NCBI GenBank assembly: GCA_022599775.1
Contig: JAHZLQ010000068.1
Coordinates: forward strand, 186,001-250,000
From: Gammaproteobacteria bacterium
Lineage (GTDB): Bacteria > Pseudomonadota > Gammaproteobacteria > Nevskiales > Nevskiaceae
DNA: 64,000 nt
Direction of reading: 5' to 3'
Every line of letters begins with the position of its first letter. The first letter of the stretch is position 1. Of this stretch, positions 35,658 through 43,939 are shown piece after piece. The position numbers and the translations under genes are program-made. The notes under the pieces are model-generated. The model saw only the letters and a list, made by a program, of their open reading frames with translations, searched no databases and had not been told where the DNA came from.

Positions 35658-36505
35658 GTCGGGTCGTGACGCAGCGATCCGCGCAGACAGGCGTACTGGT
35701 AGGTGAATTCGGCGCCGAACAGAAAGATCTGCGCCGAGTAGTAGACCCACACGATCAGCACCACGAAAGCCCCGGCCGCGCCATAGGACGAGGACACGGC
35801 GGCGCTGCCGATATACAGGCCGATCAGATACTTGCCGATCGAGAACAGCAGCGACGTCACGGCCGCGCCAGTCCAGACGTCGCCCCAGGCGTTGTTCACG
35901 CTGGGCAGCAGTTTGTAGATCATGCCGAACAGCAGGGTCACGATACCGAAGGAAACAGCGAAGTTGAGCAACTGGATCGGCGCCTGCCAGCCGCCGATGC
36001 GGTCCTGCCAGAATGTGCCGATCGCGGTGATGACCGCCGTCATCACCAGCGACACCGTCAGCAGGAATCCCACGCCCAGAATCACACCGAAGGACAGCAT
36101 GCGCCGCCGCACATAGCCAGTGACGCCACCAATCATCGGCGCCTTCCAGATACGGTCGAGATTGGCCTGTAACTCCATGAACACCGTGGTGGCACCGATC
36201 ACCAGAGTCGCCACGCCGATCAGCACCGAAATCAGGCCGCGCCCGGGATCGTGGGCGCTGCTGAGCGCGGCCTGGATCGCGGCACCGCCGTTTGCGCCCA
36301 CCAGCTCCGTGAGCTGGTCGATCAGCGCGCCGCGGGCCGCCTCCTCACCGAAGAACAGACCGGCCACGCTGATCACGATCAGCAGCAGTGGCGCCAGCGA
36401 CAGCACCGTATAGAACGCGATGGCCGCGCCCATGCTGGAGGCACGGTCCTGCGACCAGCCGATCGCGGTAGCCTTGATCAGGCCGAACAGTTCACGCCAG
36501 TTCAT
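35633..36505 (-). CDS. YihY/virulence factor BrkB family membrane protein
   Basis: 290 residues with six predicted transmembrane segments. The start MNWRELFGLIKATAIGWSQD, RASSMGAAIAFYTVLSLAPLLLI, the amphipathic LQANLDRIWKAP stretch, LLFGMIYKLLPSVNNAWGDVWTGA and the C-terminal YGAAGAFVVLIVWVYYSAQIFLFGAEFTYQYA are diagnostic of the YihY/BrkB family (once called RNase BN). Transport role unproven. Overlaps the DUF389 gene tail to tail. Confidence 0.95.
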   Translation of the reverse strand: MNWRELFGLIKATAIGWSQDRASSMGAAIAFYTVLSLAPLLLIVISVAGLFFGEEAARGALIDQLTELVGANGGAAIQAALSSAHDPGRGLISVLIGVATLVIGATTVFMELQANLDRIWKAPMIGGVTGYVRRRMLSFGVILGVGFLLTVSLVMTAVITAIGTFWQDRIGGWQAPIQLLNFAVSFGIVTLLFGMIYKLLPSVNNAWGDVWTGAAVTSLLFSIGKYLIGLYIGSAAVSSSYGAAGAFVVLIVWVYYSAQIFLFGAEFTYQYACLRGSLRHDPTHVGNASR

Positions 36506-36555
36506 CGATATCCGCTTGCGGCAAATGGTCGATTCACATTGTGCCGATCAAGACA

Positions 36556-36585
36556 ATGCCGCGTCTCCCTGAGAAAACGCGGCAT
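36556..36585 (-). terminator. Hairpin ending the YqjD/YqjE/DUF3618 operon
   Basis: Nine-base perfect inverted repeat ATGCCGCGT / ACGCGGCAT with a 12-base loop, 37 bases beyond the stop of the last gene of the minus-strand operon. On the minus strand it is followed by TGTCTTGATC, only a weak T tract. Intrinsic or Rho-assisted terminator. Confidence 0.6.
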
Positions 36586-36622
36586 CGTCACTTCGACTTT
36601 TACGGCGACGGCAAGGCCGCAC

Positions 36623-37534
36623 TCAATGCGGCTTGTAACTGCCGCTCTCGTCGCCCCCCAGCGCGGTCCTCGCCTGCTCGGCGGCGGCGCCCGCGGCGCC
36701 GCGCAGACCCTCGGCGCTGAGACCGCGCCGGTCGAGATCGTCCATCACCGTGTCGTAGGTGTCCCGCGCGGCGGACTTGGCGCGTTCGTACTGAGTCTGG
36801 GCAGCATCGCGCGCGCGCGACTGCAGGGCGGCGCTGTGCGAACCCAGCAGCCGCTCCTCACTGCGCGAGCGCGGCAGGGCCAAGCCCAGCGCGGTTCCGG
36901 CCGCCAGACCGACACCAAGCAATATCAATGGCTGTTCATCAGTGGCGTAGGACCAGCCACGCTGTGCCCCGCGGCGCGCGGCACCGGCCCATTCTCCACT
37001 GCGGTCGGCGATGCCGCTGGCGACACGAGCGGCCGAATCACGGGCTCCCCCGAGTTTCTCCCGCGCCTGGATCAGGGTTTCGGTGAGCTTCTCACCGGCA
37101 TGCTCGCCGGCCTCGTAGAGCCGTTCGTCGACACCCTCGTCGTCGATCTCGGGCGCAGCGGCGCCGTTGCTGCGGGCGCCCAGACGAACGTCCGGATAGG
37201 TGGCGTTCGAATCCTGCGCCAGACGCCCCGCGACATCCTCGGTGGTGTCGCTGCGGCTGCGCAGTCGACTGGCGACCAGCCAGCCCAGACCGGCACCGAC
37301 CAGCAGAAACGGCACCGGGTGATCCCGGACCGTGCGTCCCACGCCGCGTGCCATTTCGGGCGCACCGGAATCCTTGGCGAAACGGACCGCGCGGTCCGCA
37401 AGCTGCCTGGGAGAGGCCTTGTCCTTCAATTCGTGCAGCGTGTCGGACAGCTTCTCACGCGTATTCTCGATCCCGCGTTCGATCTGGGCGGTATCCGACG
37501 AATTGACCGCGTTGTAAGGGGTTTGCTTGTTCAT
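36623..37534 (-). CDS. DUF3618 domain protein
   Basis: 303 residues from the ATG at 37534, which has AAGGAG eight bases upstream; another ATG at 37540 overlaps the previous stop but is too close to that site. The N-terminus IERGIENTREKLSDTLHELKDKASPRQLADRAV matches DUF3618. It then has two short hydrophobic stretches (PVPFLLVGAGLGWLVASRL and QPLILLGVGLAAGTALGLALP) separated by a long Ala/Arg/Glu-rich helical region. Third gene of an operon with YqjE- and YqjD-like genes. Probably an envelope-associated stress protein; role unknown. Confidence 0.82.
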   Translation of the reverse strand: MNKQTPYNAVNSSDTAQIERGIENTREKLSDTLHELKDKASPRQLADRAVRFAKDSGAPEMARGVGRTVRDHPVPFLLVGAGLGWLVASRLRSRSDTTEDVAGRLAQDSNATYPDVRLGARSNGAAAPEIDDEGVDERLYEAGEHAGEKLTETLIQAREKLGGARDSAARVASGIADRSGEWAGAARRGAQRGWSYATDEQPLILLGVGLAAGTALGLALPRSRSEERLLGSHSAALQSRARDAAQTQYERAKSAARDTYDTVMDDLDRRGLSAEGLRGAAGAAAEQARTALGGDESGSYKPH

Positions 37535-37536
37535 GC

Positions 37537-37917
37537 TCATCTCTCCTTGGCGACCGCGACATCGCGGCGCAGTTGTTCGATGGTGCGTTTCGGGGTGATG
37601 CGGGCCGCACGGACTTCGCGCAGCCCCTTCAACAGAATCAGGACGCCGAATGCCAACGACACAGCGGCGACCAGCAGCGAACTCCAGGGCTCCGGAACGC
37701 CCGCCATGGTCAGCAGCAGGATCGCGGTGTCGAGCAGCAGCAGCACGGCGATACCGCTGAGCACCACGCCGGCCAGAATGATCGCCAGGGCGCCGCCGAT
37801 CGCGGCGATCCGGTCGCTGGTTTCCGATCGGGCCAGATCGAGTTCCTGGCGAAACAGCAGACTCGCCTGGACGATCAGGTCCGACAGCAGATCAACGATG
37901 GGACGGGGCTCACGCAT
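37537..37917 (-). CDS. Phage holin-like / YqjE family membrane protein
   Basis: 126 residues: REPRPIVDLLSDLIVQASLLFRQELDLARSE, two transmembrane segments (IGGALAIILAGVVLSGIAVLLLLDTAILLL and SSLLVAAVSLAFGVLILLKGL), and a charged tail. This is the actinobacterial-holin-like DUF1469 family, which includes E. coli YqjE; it is not a phage gene here. Its stop overlaps a start codon of the DUF3618 gene. In E. coli yqjE lies with yqjD, which anchors ribosomes to the membrane in stationary phase; a related role is inference. Confidence 0.88.
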   Translation of the reverse strand: MREPRPIVDLLSDLIVQASLLFRQELDLARSETSDRIAAIGGALAIILAGVVLSGIAVLLLLDTAILLLTMAGVPEPWSSLLVAAVSLAFGVLILLKGLREVRAARITPKRTIEQLRRDVAVAKER

Positions 37918-37928
37918 CGCTCGAGCGC

Positions 37929-38423
37929 TCAGACGCGCGCGCCGGTTCCGCTCTTGAGAAATCGTGCGGCCAGGAATCCGATGGTGGCCGCTCCGATCAG
38001 GCTCGCCGTCGGATACCGCCGGACCGCTCGATTGAGCTCCGCGTAGAGTTCCATCGGCTCACGGCGACGCAGTTCGGCGGCGAGATGCTCGATACGCTGC
38101 GCCGCTTGCTGACTGTAGTCGGCGACCGCCGGCACGGAACTGCCGATATCCTCACCGGAGCGCTGTACCAGCCCGGCAACGCTGTCGAGCCGTTCGGCCC
38201 CGCGCACGCTCCGCTCGCGGGCGAAGGTCAGTACCTGTTCCTGGCTCAGCTTCAACAGATCCCGGGCAAGGCCCCGCCACGGTGAACCGCCGCTGTCGTT
38301 GCTGGCTCCTCGCGCGTCGCCGCCCGACCCGCCGGAATCGGTCGCGGCACCATTGCTGGCATGGGGCGGCTTGCTGTCAGGAGCGTCTTCGGGGCTCATG
38401 CCGAACTCGGTTGCAGTGCTCAT
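37929..38423 (-). CDS. YqjD-like (DUF883-type) membrane-anchored protein
   Basis: 164 residues from the ATG at 38423 with GGAG upstream. The first ~45 residues are Gly/Ser/Asp-rich and disordered. A long amphipathic helical middle follows (QEQVLTFARERSVRGAERLDS, PAVADYSQQAAQRIEHLAAE), then a single C-terminal anchor (YPTASLIGAATIGFLAARFL). This layout, and the following YqjE-like gene 11 bases away, match the YqjD group. First gene of the three-gene operon. The family assignment is by architecture rather than strong motif identity. Confidence 0.7.
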   Translation of the reverse strand: MSTATEFGMSPEDAPDSKPPHASNGAATDSGGSGGDARGASNDSGGSPWRGLARDLLKLSQEQVLTFARERSVRGAERLDSVAGLVQRSGEDIGSSVPAVADYSQQAAQRIEHLAAELRRREPMELYAELNRAVRRYPTASLIGAATIGFLAARFLKSGTGARV

Positions 38424-38768
38424 CGGGCTCTCCTCATGCAGGGAGGAGACAGTCATCATTTGCCTCCTCCTGTTCCGACAATGGCGAATCGCCAATGCGG
38501 TGCTTCGCCTGACACTGTTGATGTCCAAGTGCGAATGCTTGGAAACCACCCTATCGAATCAGTGGCGAACACGGCCTGAACGACCGTTTTTGCTCGGTTC
38601 CTGGCGGCCGCTGCCGGTACTATCGGACAGGGTTCCGAGAGATCGCCGCAGCCGCTCCACCCAAGCACAAGGACATTGATGATGCGCACCGAAAGTGATC
38701 AGGCTTGATGGGCGACAAGGCGAAGCCTCTATCCCCTGGACGTTCCTTCGCATGCCGGTGGTAATGAC
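38424..38768. other. Intergenic region between divergent envelope genes
   Basis: 345 bases without a convincing gene, separating the minus-strand YqjD-like operon from the plus-strand PAP2 gene. Promoters for both must lie here. Short open frames exist but have no Shine-Dalgarno sequence or protein-like composition. I could not place -10/-35 elements with confidence. Confidence 0.6.
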
Positions 38769-39812
38769 ATGCTCGATTCGCTGAGCCCGAACCGCCTCGG
38801 TCTGGCGGCGCTGAGCCTGTTCCTGCTGTTCGCCGCGCTGTTGCTGCTGGCACGCCTGAGCGTACTCGCGCTGAAGCCGCTGCTGCGCGGGCTCGACCGG
38901 ATTCGTCTGGCGATCGTTCGGCTGGCAGCGAATCGCGGCGGCCTCTCGGCGCGCGCACTGCTGCCGCTGCTCGACCGGGATCAGCGCGAACTCGCGGCGC
39001 TGCTGGTGGCCAGCCTGATCCTACTGGTATGCGGCATGGCGTTCTTCGAAATCACTGAATCCGTGGTCGAACGCGAGACCATGCTGCACCTCGACCGCAG
39101 CGTCTGGAGCGCGCTCCAGTCACTGCACAGCGAGCCCGTGGACCGTTTGATGGTGGTCCTGACAGGGCTCGGCGGCGCCATCGTCACCGTACCTCTGGCC
39201 TTGGGCATCTCGGCCTGGCTGGCGTGGCGCCGACAATGGGCGGTGATCGCCTACTGGCTCGCCGCCGCACTGGCCGCACGGGCTTCAGTGGTATTGCTCA
39301 AATGGGCACTTTCGCGTGATCGCCCCGGCAATATCTACGAAGGTTTCGACCGCTACTCGTTTCCCAGCGGTCACGCCGCCGGCAGCGCAGTGCTGTACGG
39401 ATTCCTGACGGTACTGCTGGCCTGGCAACGTCCCTGGAACCTGCGGTTGCCGCTGTTCGCGGGTGCCAGCGTGCTGATCTGCATGGTCGGATTCTCGCGC
39501 CTGTACCTGGGCGTGCACTGGCTGTCCGACGTGGTGGCCGGTTACGCGCTGGGCCTGGCCTGGGTGGCGCTGTTCAGTGCCGCATTCATCCGCTTTCATG
39601 GCACGACGAGGCTCAACGCACGGGCGCTCGCCACCGTGGCGCTGTTGAGCGTCACGCTGGCGAGTGTCTGGAATGCGCATTTCCATCTGGATGAGACGCT
39701 TGATCGCTATCGCGAGGCGCGCGCCAGCGCCACGCTCGGCGAGCTGCCACCGCTGTCGTCCGAGGACGAAGCGGATGATGAAGACGACGCCGAGGAGGAG
39801 GACGAAGGCTGA
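38769..39812 (+). CDS. PAP2-family membrane phosphatase
   Basis: 347 residues with about six transmembrane segments. The three phosphatase motifs are KWALSRDRP (~178-186), PSGH (199-202) and SRLYLGVHWLSD (~244-255), with the catalytic His residues and Arg intact. The N-terminus (~90 residues) has an extra transmembrane segment and a basic amphipathic stretch. The extreme C-terminus is strongly acidic (SSEDEADDEDDAEEEDEG). It probably dephosphorylates undecaprenyl pyrophosphate, phosphatidylglycerol phosphate or related lipids on the periplasmic face. Confidence 0.92.
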   Translation: MLDSLSPNRLGLAALSLFLLFAALLLLARLSVLALKPLLRGLDRIRLAIVRLAANRGGLSARALLPLLDRDQRELAALLVASLILLVCGMAFFEITESVVERETMLHLDRSVWSALQSLHSEPVDRLMVVLTGLGGAIVTVPLALGISAWLAWRRQWAVIAYWLAAALAARASVVLLKWALSRDRPGNIYEGFDRYSFPSGHAAGSAVLYGFLTVLLAWQRPWNLRLPLFAGASVLICMVGFSRLYLGVHWLSDVVAGYALGLAWVALFSAAFIRFHGTTRLNARALATVALLSVTLASVWNAHFHLDETLDRYREARASATLGELPPLSSEDEADDEDDAEEEDEG

Positions 39813-39819
39813 GTGGCGC

Positions 39820-40065
39820 TCAGGCCACGGCCACGCCGACCAGCGCCAGCACGAACAGTATCGGACCGGCGCCGTACAGATAGCGCCTGATCAGTGCGCG
39901 CGCCTGATCGCGACTCATCGGCTGCGCCGGCACGGCATCGAGCCGGCGCGCATCCTTCGCCGCCTGCCGATGACGCACGATCTTGATCAGCAACAAGGCG
40001 CCGACGGCCAGCACTGCGGCCAGTATCGGATAGGCCACCGCCCAATAAACCTGCTGGACACTCAT
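39820..40065 (-). CDS. Small two-helix membrane protein, function unknown
   Basis: 81 residues starting MSVQQVYWAVAYPILAAVLA. Two hydrophobic helices (about residues 8-28 and 62-80) are joined by a basic cytoplasmic-type loop (KIVRHRQAAKDARRL). No family recognised. It lies 16 bases downstream of sodC on the same strand and ends 7 bases from the convergent PAP2 gene, so it may be the tail of the sodC transcript. Confidence 0.65.
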   Translation of the reverse strand: MSVQQVYWAVAYPILAAVLAVGALLLIKIVRHRQAAKDARRLDAVPAQPMSRDQARALIRRYLYGAGPILFVLALVGVAVA

Positions 40066-40081
40066 GCTCGCAGACGCCGGC

Positions 40082-40606
40082 TTACTCGATCACGCCGCAG
40101 GCGATGCGCGAACCGCCGCCACCCAGCTTCTCCGGGTGGTCGGAGAAGTTGTCGCCGCCTTCGTGGATCATCAGCGCGTGGCCTTCAAGATCGGCCATCT
40201 CCAGGCGTGGCGCGAGCACAGGCTGTACGGCCGCGCCATCGGCCGTGACGTACAGAGGTGGCAGATCGCCGAGGTGGCCTTCGCCCCAAGGCAGGCCATG
40301 CATACCGGTTTCCTCGGGGTCGTAATGACTGCCGGCGGACGCGGCGGCGGTCATCTTGCCGTCCTTGCTCGCCGGCGCGCAGCTCGCGCCTTCGTGCAGG
40401 TGGAAGCCGTGCAGGCCTGGCGGCAAGCCGCCAAGCTTGGGCGTCAGCACCACACCGTATTCCGAGTCGCCGAGTGTGACGGCGCCCAGCGATTTGCCGA
40501 CACCCTCAGCGCTGACGCTGTGCATCACCACGCTGGATTCGGCATGGGCGGCACCGCATAGCATCAGGCTGGCGAGAGCGCAGGCATTGAGAATTCTGCT
40601 GTTCAT
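40082..40606 (-). CDS. sodC: Periplasmic Cu-Zn superoxide dismutase
   Basis: 174 residues from the ATG at 40606 (GGAG upstream). Signal peptide ACALASLMLCGAAHA. Metal ligands sit in GFHLHEGASC (Cu ligands and a disulfide Cys), GSHYDPEETGMHGLPWGEGHLGDLPPL (bridging and Zn ligands, Zn Asp in GHLGDLP) and ALMIHEGGDNFSDHPEKLGGGGSRIACGVIE (last Cu His, active-site Arg and second disulfide Cys). Detoxifies superoxide in the periplasm. It lies 44 bases downstream of egtD on the same strand, forming a thiol/antioxidant neighbourhood. Confidence 0.96.
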   Translation of the reverse strand: MNSRILNACALASLMLCGAAHAESSVVMHSVSAEGVGKSLGAVTLGDSEYGVVLTPKLGGLPPGLHGFHLHEGASCAPASKDGKMTAAASAGSHYDPEETGMHGLPWGEGHLGDLPPLYVTADGAAVQPVLAPRLEMADLEGHALMIHEGGDNFSDHPEKLGGGGSRIACGVIE

Positions 40607-40618
40607 GTCGCTGTCTCC

Positions 40619-40637
40619 GGTTGGGTTGGGTTGGGGG
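40619..40637. repeat. Short GGTTGGG repeat upstream of sodC
   Basis: GG-TT-GGG-TT-GGG-TT-GGGGG on the plus strand, i.e. C-runs on the sodC-sense strand, lying 13 bases before the sodC start. Four G runs separated by TT could form a G-quadruplex in the template strand. Function is unknown. Confidence 0.6.
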
Positions 40638-40650
40638 CCTGGACCGTGTT

Positions 40651-41667
40651 TCAAGCGTCCGCGTGCGCACTCCAAGACAAGGGCGTGCGTTCGAGCAGTT
40701 GCACGCAGAAGCGTCGATCCCGATCGAACCAGCGACGCGTCGCATGCAGGTTGGCGCGTGCGGCCATGCCTTCGACGTCGTCCAGCGAATACTTGGTGCT
40801 GTATTCGACCAGCATCGCCTCACCCTTGAGAAAGGTGACGCCCTGGCCTGACACGCGCACCGTCTGGTCAAAGCGGCTGATGATCCGGGTTTCGATGCGT
40901 CCGGCCTCGGGGTTGTAGCGCGCCTGGTGCTCGAAGCGATCGAGATCGAAGTCGCCTTCGAGCTCCCGGTTGATCCGGGCCAGCAGGTTGAGCGTGAACT
41001 CGGCGGTGACGCCGGCAGCGTCGTTGTAGGCCGCCTCCATGGTGCCGATGTCCTTCTTGAGATCCAGTCCGATCAGCGCCGCGCCATACGGGCCCATGGT
41101 CAGACGCATCTCGCGCAGCAGGGCGTCGGCCTCCGATGTCGAGAAATTGCCGATGGTCGAACCGGGGAAATAGATCACGGTGCGCCGCGGTTCACGTGCG
41201 GGACGCGGCAGACACAGCGCCTGCGTGAAATCGGCGCAAACCGGCTGCATCTGCACCTGCGGAAAGTCCTCACGCAGCTGCGCCACGCTGTCGTCGAGCG
41301 CGCTTTGCGAAATCTCGATCGGGATGTAGCACACCGGATTGCGCAAGGCTTCGAGCAGCAGGCGGGTCTTGAGGCCGGCGCCACTGCCGAATTCGATCAG
41401 GCGCACGTCAGGACCCAGTGCCGCGGCCATCGAGGCGGCCTGGTCGCGCATGATCTCGAGTTCGGTGCGCGTCAGATAGTACTCGGGCTGATCGCAGATC
41501 TTCTCGAACAAGGCCGAGCCTTCTGCATCATAGAAGTACTTGGAGGGCAGGCGCTTGGGGCGCCCCGAAAGCCCACGAATCACTTCGCTGGCAAAGTCGT
41601 CGTCCGGCAGGCTGAACTGCCTGAAATCGGTTTCCTTGAGTCTTGTCGCTTGCACAGGTCGGTTCAT
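40651..41667 (-). CDS. egtD: L-histidine N-alpha-methyltransferase EgtD
   Basis: 338 residues from the ATG at 41667 (a GTG two codons earlier is possible). SAM-dependent enzyme converting histidine to hercynine, the first step of ergothioneine synthesis. Signature segments: EVIRGLSGRPKRLPSKYFYDAEGSALFEKICDQPEYYLTRTE, IEFGSGAGLKTRLLLEAL (SAM site), VIYFPGSTIGNFS, GAALIGLDLKKD, AAYNDAAGVTAEFTLNLLARINRELEGDFD and the late GEAMLVEYSTKYSL. Directly downstream of egtB (36 bases). Confidence 0.97.
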   Translation of the reverse strand: MNRPVQATRLKETDFRQFSLPDDDFASEVIRGLSGRPKRLPSKYFYDAEGSALFEKICDQPEYYLTRTELEIMRDQAASMAAALGPDVRLIEFGSGAGLKTRLLLEALRNPVCYIPIEISQSALDDSVAQLREDFPQVQMQPVCADFTQALCLPRPAREPRRTVIYFPGSTIGNFSTSEADALLREMRLTMGPYGAALIGLDLKKDIGTMEAAYNDAAGVTAEFTLNLLARINRELEGDFDLDRFEHQARYNPEAGRIETRIISRFDQTVRVSGQGVTFLKGEAMLVEYSTKYSLDDVEGMAARANLHATRRWFDRDRRFCVQLLERTPLSWSAHADA

Positions 41668-41703
41668 GCGCACGCTCTCCTTGTTTCCACTGCTTCTTTA
41701 GGA

Positions 41704-42975
41704 CTAGGCATCCTTGGCGAGACGGAACCCCATGAACTGCCAGCGATCAGGGGGATAGAAAAAGTTGCGGTAGCTCGCGCGCAGATGGCCCGCCGGCGTG
41801 ACGCAGGAGCCGCCACGCAGCACCCATTGCCCGCACATGAACTTGCCGTTGTATTCGCCGAGCGCGCCCGGCAATGGCCTGTAGCCGGGATAGTTGACGT
41901 AGGGGCTTGAGGTCCACTCCCAGACATCGCCGAACAACTGGAGCAGGCCTTCGTCACGCTGCGCCGGCTGGGGGTGCAAAAACCCGGCATCGGCGAAATT
42001 GGCGGCCCGCAATTGCGCATCGATATCGACGCGGGTTTCGGTCAGGTGTTCCCACTCGGACTCGCGCGGCAGGCGTGCGCCGGCCCAGCGCGCATACGCA
42101 TCCGCCTCGTAATAGCTGACATGACAGACCGGCGCATACGGATCGATCTCGCGCCGGCCGGCCAGGGTGAATTCGGTTTCCGCCTGGGCATCCCAGTACA
42201 TCGGCCCGGTCCAGGCTTCGGACTGCACCTTGGCCCAGCCTTCGGACATCCACAGGCTTGGCGTGCGGTAGCCTCCGTCGCGAATGAAGTCGCGAAACTC
42301 GTCGTTGGTCACCGGCCGATCGGCCATTTCATAGGGGTGCAGCAGCGTGCGATGACGCGGCGTTTCGCAATCGAACGCGAACCCCTCGCCGTGATGCCCG
42401 ATTTCGACGATACCCGCGCTGCCGCGCACGAAGCGCATCGGCAAGGCGTGGCCGGGCAATCCGAACGGTGCCTCACGCTGATAGGACGGCTCCAGCGGAT
42501 TGACCGAAAAGACATGCTTGATGTCGGTCAGCATCAGCTCCTGATGCTGCTGCTCGTGATGCAGCCCCAGGGTGATCAGTGAAGCCAACTCGGAATCGGA
42601 AGCGGCCCGATCCAACACGGGCGCCATATCGTCATCGACGCGATGGCGGTATTCGATCACCTCGGCCAGTGTCGGCCGCGACAACAGTCCGCGCTGCACG
42701 CGATCGTGCCGCGGCCCCACCGATTCGTAGTAGGAGTTGAACAGAAACTGCCAGCCCGGCCGCAAGGGCTCGTAGCCACCTTGCGAGGACAGCAGGAATT
42801 GCTCGAAGAACCAGCTGCTGTGTGCCAGATGCCACTTCGTCGGACTGACATCCGGCATCGATTGCACCACGGTGTCTTCCGCCGACAGGGGCGCGATCAA
42901 TTTGAGACTGCGGTCGCGCACGAAGCGGTAGGCTTCGACGATGTCGCTTTGGGGTGAGCAGATCGTATCTAGCAT
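41704..42975 (-). CDS. egtB: Ergothioneine biosynthesis sulfoxide synthase EgtB
   Basis: 423-residue non-haem iron enzyme joining hercynine to a cysteine donor with O2. The N-terminal DinB-like domain provides the three His ligands, in WHLAHSSWFFEQF (~48-60) and HHEQQHQEL (H140/H144). The C-terminal FGE-sulfatase-like domain includes VTNDEFRDFIRDGGY, HVSYYEADAYARWAGARLPRESEWEH, FGDVWEWTSSPY and VLRGGSCVTP. No egtA or egtC is adjacent, so the enzyme may use free cysteine, as in some non-actinobacterial EgtB. AGGGA precedes the ATG. Operon egtB-egtD, then sodC. Confidence 0.96.
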   Translation of the reverse strand: MLDTICSPQSDIVEAYRFVRDRSLKLIAPLSAEDTVVQSMPDVSPTKWHLAHSSWFFEQFLLSSQGGYEPLRPGWQFLFNSYYESVGPRHDRVQRGLLSRPTLAEVIEYRHRVDDDMAPVLDRAASDSELASLITLGLHHEQQHQELMLTDIKHVFSVNPLEPSYQREAPFGLPGHALPMRFVRGSAGIVEIGHHGEGFAFDCETPRHRTLLHPYEMADRPVTNDEFRDFIRDGGYRTPSLWMSEGWAKVQSEAWTGPMYWDAQAETEFTLAGRREIDPYAPVCHVSYYEADAYARWAGARLPRESEWEHLTETRVDIDAQLRAANFADAGFLHPQPAQRDEGLLQLFGDVWEWTSSPYVNYPGYRPLPGALGEYNGKFMCGQWVLRGGSCVTPAGHLRASYRNFFYPPDRWQFMGFRLAKDA

Positions 42976-43003
42976 TGTTCCCTATCGGCGATGCGCGACG
43001 AGC

Positions 43004-43017
43004 ATCTGAATTCAGAT
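43004..43017. promoter_or_regulatory. 14-bp perfect palindrome upstream of egtB
   Basis: ATCTGAATTCAGAT, 29 bases before the egtB start, in the presumed leader or promoter. It could be a regulator site, but a 14-bp palindrome is expected a few times by chance in 64 kb, so support is weak. Confidence 0.3.
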
Positions 43018-43201
43018 CGTCTTCTGGTATGGATGCGGAACCTCGCACCACGGTAATCGGGGTTCCTGGCTGGACCGGCAGTGTGCGTCGCCGATCATGA
43101 ACTGCGAATGAAACCTCCGCCCTCCGATTGGAGTCCTTTGATCCAGCAAAAACAATACGCTGGCGATTTCCTGCTGACAGGTTCCGACACGGCACCGGCG
43201 C

Positions 43202-43435
43202 TCAGAATTCTGCCGGATCGTCGTCCTGAGGCCGGGTCGGCGGATCGTCCCGCACGGGAATGCTCGGGTCGTTGAGCGTGTCGCCGGCCACGCGCAGCTT
43301 CTCGAATCGCTGCGCGATGGCCTCGGCCGACTGACCCTGGTCGCGCCATCGCATGGCCTGATCCTGACGTCCGGCATCCAGCTTCCAGCCCAGGAATGAT
43401 TCGATTTCGTGAAGGAATGCGTCTGCGTACTGCAT
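43202..43435 (-). CDS. Small hypothetical protein
   Basis: 77 residues from the ATG at 43435 (MQYADAFLHEIESFLGWKLD). An acidic helical N-terminal half is followed by AEAIAQRFEKLRVAGDTLND and a Pro/Asp-rich tail (PPTRPQDDDPAEF). Protein-like composition and codon use, but no recognised family. Divergent from the DUF1840 gene; upstream of egtB by about 230 bases that hold no gene I can support. Confidence 0.6.
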   Translation of the reverse strand: MQYADAFLHEIESFLGWKLDAGRQDQAMRWRDQGQSAEAIAQRFEKLRVAGDTLNDPSIPVRDDPPTRPQDDDPAEF

Positions 43436-43581
43436 CGGGTGGGGTCCCTGCTCAAGCGTGCACGGCAGTGTGCATGCCGCTGCCCGAATCACGGCTGAGC
43501 AGCCGCGGCTCGCATCGCCGCGCCCGCGATTCAGGGCCTTGCGACTAGACTGCCGCGATCCACCGCACACAGGAGTCCGAG

Positions 43582-43908
43582 ATGATCCAGTTCTCGTCAC
43601 CGGCTGCCGCCAAGATCGTCATGCTGCAGACCCACGCCCGCCGCCTGCTGGAAATCATCGGCAAACCCGAGGCGGAACGCGGCGCACTGGCCCCGGAAGA
43701 GATTCCGGCGGCCGTATCGGCCCTGCGTGCCGCAATCGAGAGCGAGCAGCGCAAGCCGAAGGCCGAGCAGGACGAAAACAAGGCCGAGAACGGCGAAGAC
43801 GACGAGGACCAGCCGATACCGGTCGATCTGGCGCGGCGCGCCTGGCCGCTGATCGAAATGCTGGAACGCTCGCAGCGCAAGAACGTGGCGGTGACCTGGG
43901 GAGTCTGA
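43582..43908 (+). CDS. DUF1840 family protein
   Basis: 108 residues: IQFSSPAAAKIVMLQTHARRLLEIIGK at the N-terminus, EEIPAAVSALRAAIESEQ, an acidic low-complexity linker (KAENGEDDEDQP) and PVDLARRAWPLIEMLERSQRKNVAVTWGV. This is the DUF1840 pattern, with the conserved RRAxPLIEML near the end. AGGAG precedes the ATG. Small soluble protein of unknown function. Confidence 0.9.
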   Translation: MIQFSSPAAAKIVMLQTHARRLLEIIGKPEAERGALAPEEIPAAVSALRAAIESEQRKPKAEQDENKAENGEDDEDQPIPVDLARRAWPLIEMLERSQRKNVAVTWGV

Positions 43909-43939
43909 GCGATGCCGCCGGCGATCGTTCGGCCAGAAC

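Noticed and set aside
37537..37917. Phage holin gene as a sign of prophage
   Set aside because: The holin-like family name covers YqjE-type chromosomal proteins. Neighbours are YqjD-like and DUF3618, and no phage genes are nearby.
40619..40637. Telomere-like TTGGG repeat as a structural element
   Set aside because: Only three units; a short G-rich run in GC-rich DNA. Kept as a minor repeat but not claimed as functional.
43004..43017. Dedicated egt operator
   Set aside because: A 14-bp palindrome is expected several times by chance in 64 kb, so it is listed only as a weak candidate.
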